This document shows, one piece after another, positions 60,491-64,000 of a stretch of DNA of 64,000 nucleotides. The DNA is from Arthrobotrys musiformis (lineage: Eukaryota; Ascomycota; Orbiliomycetes; Orbiliales; Orbiliaceae). The stretch is from the NCBI GenBank assembly GCA_036971715.1, contig JAVHJL010000005.1, forward strand, positions 2,976,001-3,040,000, read 5' to 3'. Every line of letters begins with the position of its first letter. The first letter of the stretch is position 1. The translations under genes were made by a program, and so were the position numbers. The notes below the pieces were generated by a model. That model had not been told where the DNA came from and ran no database searches. It was given only the letters and a program-made list of their open reading frames with translations.

Positions 60491-61688
60491 TGTGATAATA
60501 GTATAATTGGGATCTATAGTTGATCTATAATATGAAATATTTCGTAAACTGATTAAACCCACAGGACTTACTCCGAGCAAATATCATTTGGTTGTGCAGT
60601 TATATATACTTATATATGTATATATGTATATACTACTCAAAGGACTAGACTCCAGGACCCTGACGGCGGCAGTACTATATCTGGCAAAGGAATGCAAATC
60701 AGATAACAGGTGGTTGGGACGCATGCGGTCTATAAATCTAGACCGTAAGTTTTGTACCTCATTCCACAAAAACCTACACATCTGTCCAAGTTGCGCGATT
60801 TCGTACCACGTATTTGGCCAATGAAGCTTGAGGATCGGTATCTATCCCGCTTCGTCTCGAGCCGTGTTGCGTGCCGCGGCAAGGACGATTGGTCTGGGAT
60901 ATGGGTGGTGTATGCAAGGGCTTCTTCCTATTGAACCTCAGCTGTATCCTTGGACTTAAATACTCCAAGACTTGCACGAAATTGCATCGGCTGTATAATG
61001 TCGCTAGCATGATATCAGGTTGATCGGGATCGAACACAATTCACCGCTGCATGCCGGTGAGATTATTCGTAGGACTCGATGCACTGATATCCGCATGGCT
61101 GTTAATAGATCAGAAAACGAAGAGTTAGGTGCAGTGATCAGGTCTAGATAGATATAGATGAACGTGATAAAGCGCAGAGTCTGGACGTCTGCAATAGGTC
61201 TCGCTTAAATTAAGATATGGTTACACAAGATCTGAAAACGAGTCTGCCAGATGCTTTGCACCGGATCTTCGTTAGTTTGAAAGTCTTCCAAGTTTGTAGT
61301 CTTGAAGTCGAGTCGTCGGATATGCTACCCTAGCTTAGAAATGCTGTCGGTGGCGGTGATGAAGTGACTAGGTGTACTGGCCTGTAGTCGTAGAATCAAG
61401 GTAGTCTCACGATATGGGCGATAACTAGAGCCAACGGATGAGGACTTATAATGTAAGAAGTCATTATTTAGGCTGCATTCTTATACCTGCCTTAGGCCCC
61501 CGACTGGGGCCTAGATAGGGATTTTAAGCTCGACGATAGCTGAATTCTAGTCTTAAGACCAGACGCCCTAAACTTCTAGGTACAGATAATAAATGATGGC
61601 CATGGGCTGGAGCAATATGGCTGGATTTTCAGCACAGTACCATCCCATGATTTATCAGATTTTTGACACGCTCGGCTCATTACTATTG
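60491..61688. other. 1.2 kb region with no supported gene
   Basis: It lies between the secreted-protein promoter (minus, at the left) and the 3' end of MED4. There is a TATATA-rich run near 60600-60630. A perfect hairpin (TAGGCCCC, five-base loop, GGGGCCTA) lies at 61493-61513. One 21-bp stretch at 60897 resembles the orphan gene at 57532. No gene is supported. Confidence 0.5.
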
Positions 61689-62664
61689 CTAATCAGAGTC
61701 GGGGTCGTAGAGGTCTAATCCCTGGAAGACCTCCTGTTCTATCTGTTTCCTTTCGGCTTCCCGTCTCGCAGCTTCCTCCCTTGCTCTTTCTCTGTCTGCT
61801 TCTGATATCTGCCTGTTCCCACCGCTTGGACCCGCGGTCTGTCCCGCCGCCGCATCACCATCGGCCGTGCCTTGATCTGCCGCCTGTCCGGCTGCAGTGT
61901 CGGGTATTGCTTCTATGGAACCTATATTGGCTAGAATACCCCGTCTCATGATTTCCTCAGTCGGCCAAGGTACGAATGGCATGCCTGCCGTCGGGTCTAG
62001 CATGGCGATATCCTCGGCTGTTGGTCGCGTCGCAGCATTGCCGGTGGGTTCACCACCACCAGCAGCACCGGCTGCATTCCCACCTGAACCTTCTGCACCG
62101 CCATCTTTCCCTAAGCTATTCCCATTAACATCCGGCTTTAAGACTAGAGCCGTCGAGGCATCTGTGTTTGTCGGTTCGGTTTGTGGTTGTGATCTAAGAT
62201 GTGTTGGCGGTCGCGTGAATTTAGAGATTTTGGTGGCATATGAGAGTAGAGCATCGTAGTCGACTTGTCGGGAGTGTGATGGGAACACAGTGGTCGTGGT
62301 GGACTGTAGTTCCGTGCGTGCTTGGGATAGACTAGTGAGAAGGGTGGAGAGTTCGGAGTCCAGAGCGGAGGAGAGGGCGCGTAGATGAAGCAATCGTTGG
62401 TGGTTTGTTTGATGTGCTACCACTATATCACGAAACGATCGAAGGAGCATGTTAGAATGATGAACAGTTATCCATTTGCCCAAAAGTATAGTGCGAGGGA
62501 GGATTGTGTACCGTACGTTGCTCTAGACTGGACGAGAGGTCGTCATCTGCGGCGACGAGGGCAGCTGCGGCATCGCTGGATGGGTCATCGACAGTGACGG
62601 ATTCAAGCAGCGCTGCGAGAGACGACTCGATTGCATCGAGGGACTTTTTGAGAACGGCATCCAT
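61689..62664 (-). CDS. MED4: Mediator complex subunit 4
   Basis: Minus-strand exons 62664-62517 and 62422-61689 give 293 residues. MED4 is part of the Mediator middle module that links activators to RNA polymerase II. The N-terminal half is a helical coiled coil (LVAHQTNHQRLLHLR, then LDSELSTLL). The family signatures ISKFTRPP and PWPTEEIMRRGIL are present at about 128 and 212. Between them lies a Gly/Ala-rich low-complexity stretch. The C-terminus is an Arg/Glu helix ending in an acidic YDPDSD. The 94-nt intron joins SSLEQ to LVAHQ in phase 1. Confidence 0.93.
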
Positions 62665-64000
62665 TGGAGAGGAAGCGATAGTATTGTCGTATACTAGATG
62701 GGATAAGCTATCGCTCTCGCGATCTTTTCATGGTGGTTGGAGAAGTTGACGTTGTTTGGAGGTTGAAGGAGCGAAGTTGTGGCATTGAACCCAAAACACC
62801 ACACCAAAGCTGCGATGTGGGTCTCGCTCACAAGCTAAGCTCAGCTTCCCTGCTTCCAGCTGCACGCCTCGCCTGCTCCACTAAGCTACAATTTAAACAT
62901 CACAGGAAAGCCACCCTTACACATGATATTGGAACCCTTTGTAACCATAAATTTGAAACTCATACAATCGAATCTGTTTTTTTTTTTTTTTTTTTCCAGT
63001 TCAAGGTGCATGGGCTATCAATGTCGAATAGATGCCTAGGTACGGAGTACCCATGATATTGATATCCATCCAGTTTTCAAGGGTTTATATGGTCTGTAAG
63101 TACCGCCATGCCTTGCAAACTCCGGATATCGAACACAGGAGAGACCTCAGAGACAAATCTAGATACTTGGGTCCAGGGGCTAATTATATCCGATCCGGGG
63201 TTAGGGTCTTCGTTCAAACCCTAGCTCGTACGATGATATCATATAGAAGTATCATTTAGGCATGGGTACAATGAAGTACTTGAGTGAAGCCCCACGCGAC
63301 AAGGGTAAGCAAACGGAAGACGTATTCACGATCCTAGAAGAACCGCTTCCCTGCTCTTGGAAGAGTAGTCCCGTGTGGCCTCATGGGAAGATGCGGCCCT
63401 GGACAATATGTTGAAGAACATATAGAGGACGCCTGGGCAGAAGGTGGCCATGGCATCACTCGCATATATCGCAATGTCTATGGGTACCAATGACCACTAA
63501 CCGTGAGTAGATCCCCCGAAAAACATTGCCATATCGGATATCATGCTACAGTATACTTGGGGTGCTAGCGGCCTGGCAATGGTTAAAGGTTTCCCCAGTC
63601 GTCGAGAACGAATTGCGACATGGGACCCTCTCTCTCTCTGCCGTTTTCGCTAGCCGCAGCTCTAGCATGGATGGCCATTCCCGGAGCCTAGCCTTCACCG
63701 GGGTTTATGTCATGCCAACAGTACGCCCTGGCTTGACAGCCGTTGTACATCTTGAATTATAGTCGAGACTGACAGCGAGAAATCGGTGAACAGTCACCAA
63801 TATGACTATCATCGTCAATCGACGGAGGTAAGTGGAGTTCTATTTGGGAATTTCTTTGTGAACAAGATGTCCATCGTTGATTCTGATTTATAATAGATTC
63901 ATAGGTTCAAATAATCCAAATGTGCAAAGGACATCATGCAGCGCAATGTATCTTGTAACTCGAATTAATTTTATTGGATGTTGCAAACTCCAAAATTCCC
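62665..64000. other. right-edge intergenic region
   Basis: 1.3 kb containing the MED4 promoter, a tRNA-like element, and a 19-nt T run at 62977-62995. A 47-codon frame at 63271-63414 and a possible short exon at 63801-63829 with a GTAAGT donor are too weak to call. No gene is supported. Confidence 0.5.
62781..62888 (-). repeat. tRNA-like A-box/B-box element, possible SINE relic
   Basis: On the minus strand TAGCTTAGTGG (62888-62878) matches the polymerase III A-box consensus exactly, and GGTTCAATGCC (62791-62781) matches the B-box consensus exactly, 97 nt apart. The flanks do not form an acceptor stem and the T-stem pairs poorly, so it is not a functional tRNA. A tRNA-derived SINE or a degenerate tRNA gene are the options. 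It sits about 120-220 bp upstream of the MED4 start. Confidence 0.35.

Noticed and set aside
63195..63230. GTTCAAACCC with a short flanking stem, tRNA T-arm-like
   Set aside because: No A-box at a suitable distance and no acceptor stem.
63801..63829. Possible first exon (ATG, nine codons, GTAAGT donor) at the right edge
   Set aside because: Too short to judge, and no in-phase second exon is recognisable before the window ends.

Overview
The window is a gene-dense stretch of nuclear chromosome from a filamentous ascomycete (Pezizomycotina). The evidence is short GT-AG introns (mostly 45 to 110 nt) in most genes, fungal protein families (SUN, DUF2421/ArAE-type transporter, Lte1, Syp1, Tam41), pyrimidine-rich 5' regions and abundant microsatellites. 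I cannot fix the class from sequence alone. No rRNA, convincing tRNA, CRISPR array, plasmid or phage feature is visible. Gene models were built by hand-joining open frames at GT-AG junctions that keep phase and restore known protein motifs. Every multi-exon total given is a whole number of codons.

Layout. Left edge: a truncated minus-strand gene start (1-135), a long low-complexity promoter, then a GPI-anchored SUN-family wall protein (1800-3618) and mitochondrial Tam41 (5047-6512). Next come the ESCRT-III factor IST1 and an overlapping small membrane protein (6782-8221, minus), a 14-exon DUF2421/ArAE-type membrane protein (8681-13169), AP-2 sigma (13381-14115, minus), listerin (14415-20161, minus), the TFIIH helicase Rad3/XPD (20735-23698, minus) and the endocytic F-BAR/muHD protein Syp1 (24367-27706, minus). 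The middle holds a CDK-type kinase (28980-30461), a membrane SH3 protein (31814-33232), cytosolic isoleucyl-tRNA synthetase (34301-37572), a tiny twin-CX9C protein (37714-38024, minus) divergent from the GPI transamidase catalytic subunit (38298-39491), a coiled-coil membrane protein (40030-40779), a 62-residue Cys4 zinc protein (41184-41429), PRMT3 (42025-43916), a 5'-nucleotidase-family metallophosphoesterase (44258-46700) and a very large Lte1-type RasGEF (47619-53757, minus).

The right sixth is different. From 53758 to about 61688 only two genes are supportable: an unrecognised 481-residue single-exon gene (57532-58977) and a small secreted protein (59610-60490, minus). They lie between Lte1 and MED4 (61689-62664, minus). 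This sparse stretch is the most accessory-looking part of the window. A tRNA-like A-box/B-box pair, possibly a SINE relic, sits just upstream of MED4.

Most genes are unrelated housekeeping functions. The clearest functional links are endocytosis (AP-2 sigma and Syp1/FCHo, which act together in clathrin-coated pit initiation) and GPI biology (the transamidase Gpi8 and a GPI-anchored SUN protein as a likely substrate). I did not find an obvious new multi-gene system. The best leads are the in-frame overlap between the small membrane protein and IST1, the 10- to 41-nt exons in Rad3, the orphan gene in the sparse region, and two very short genes that a simple ORF scan misses.
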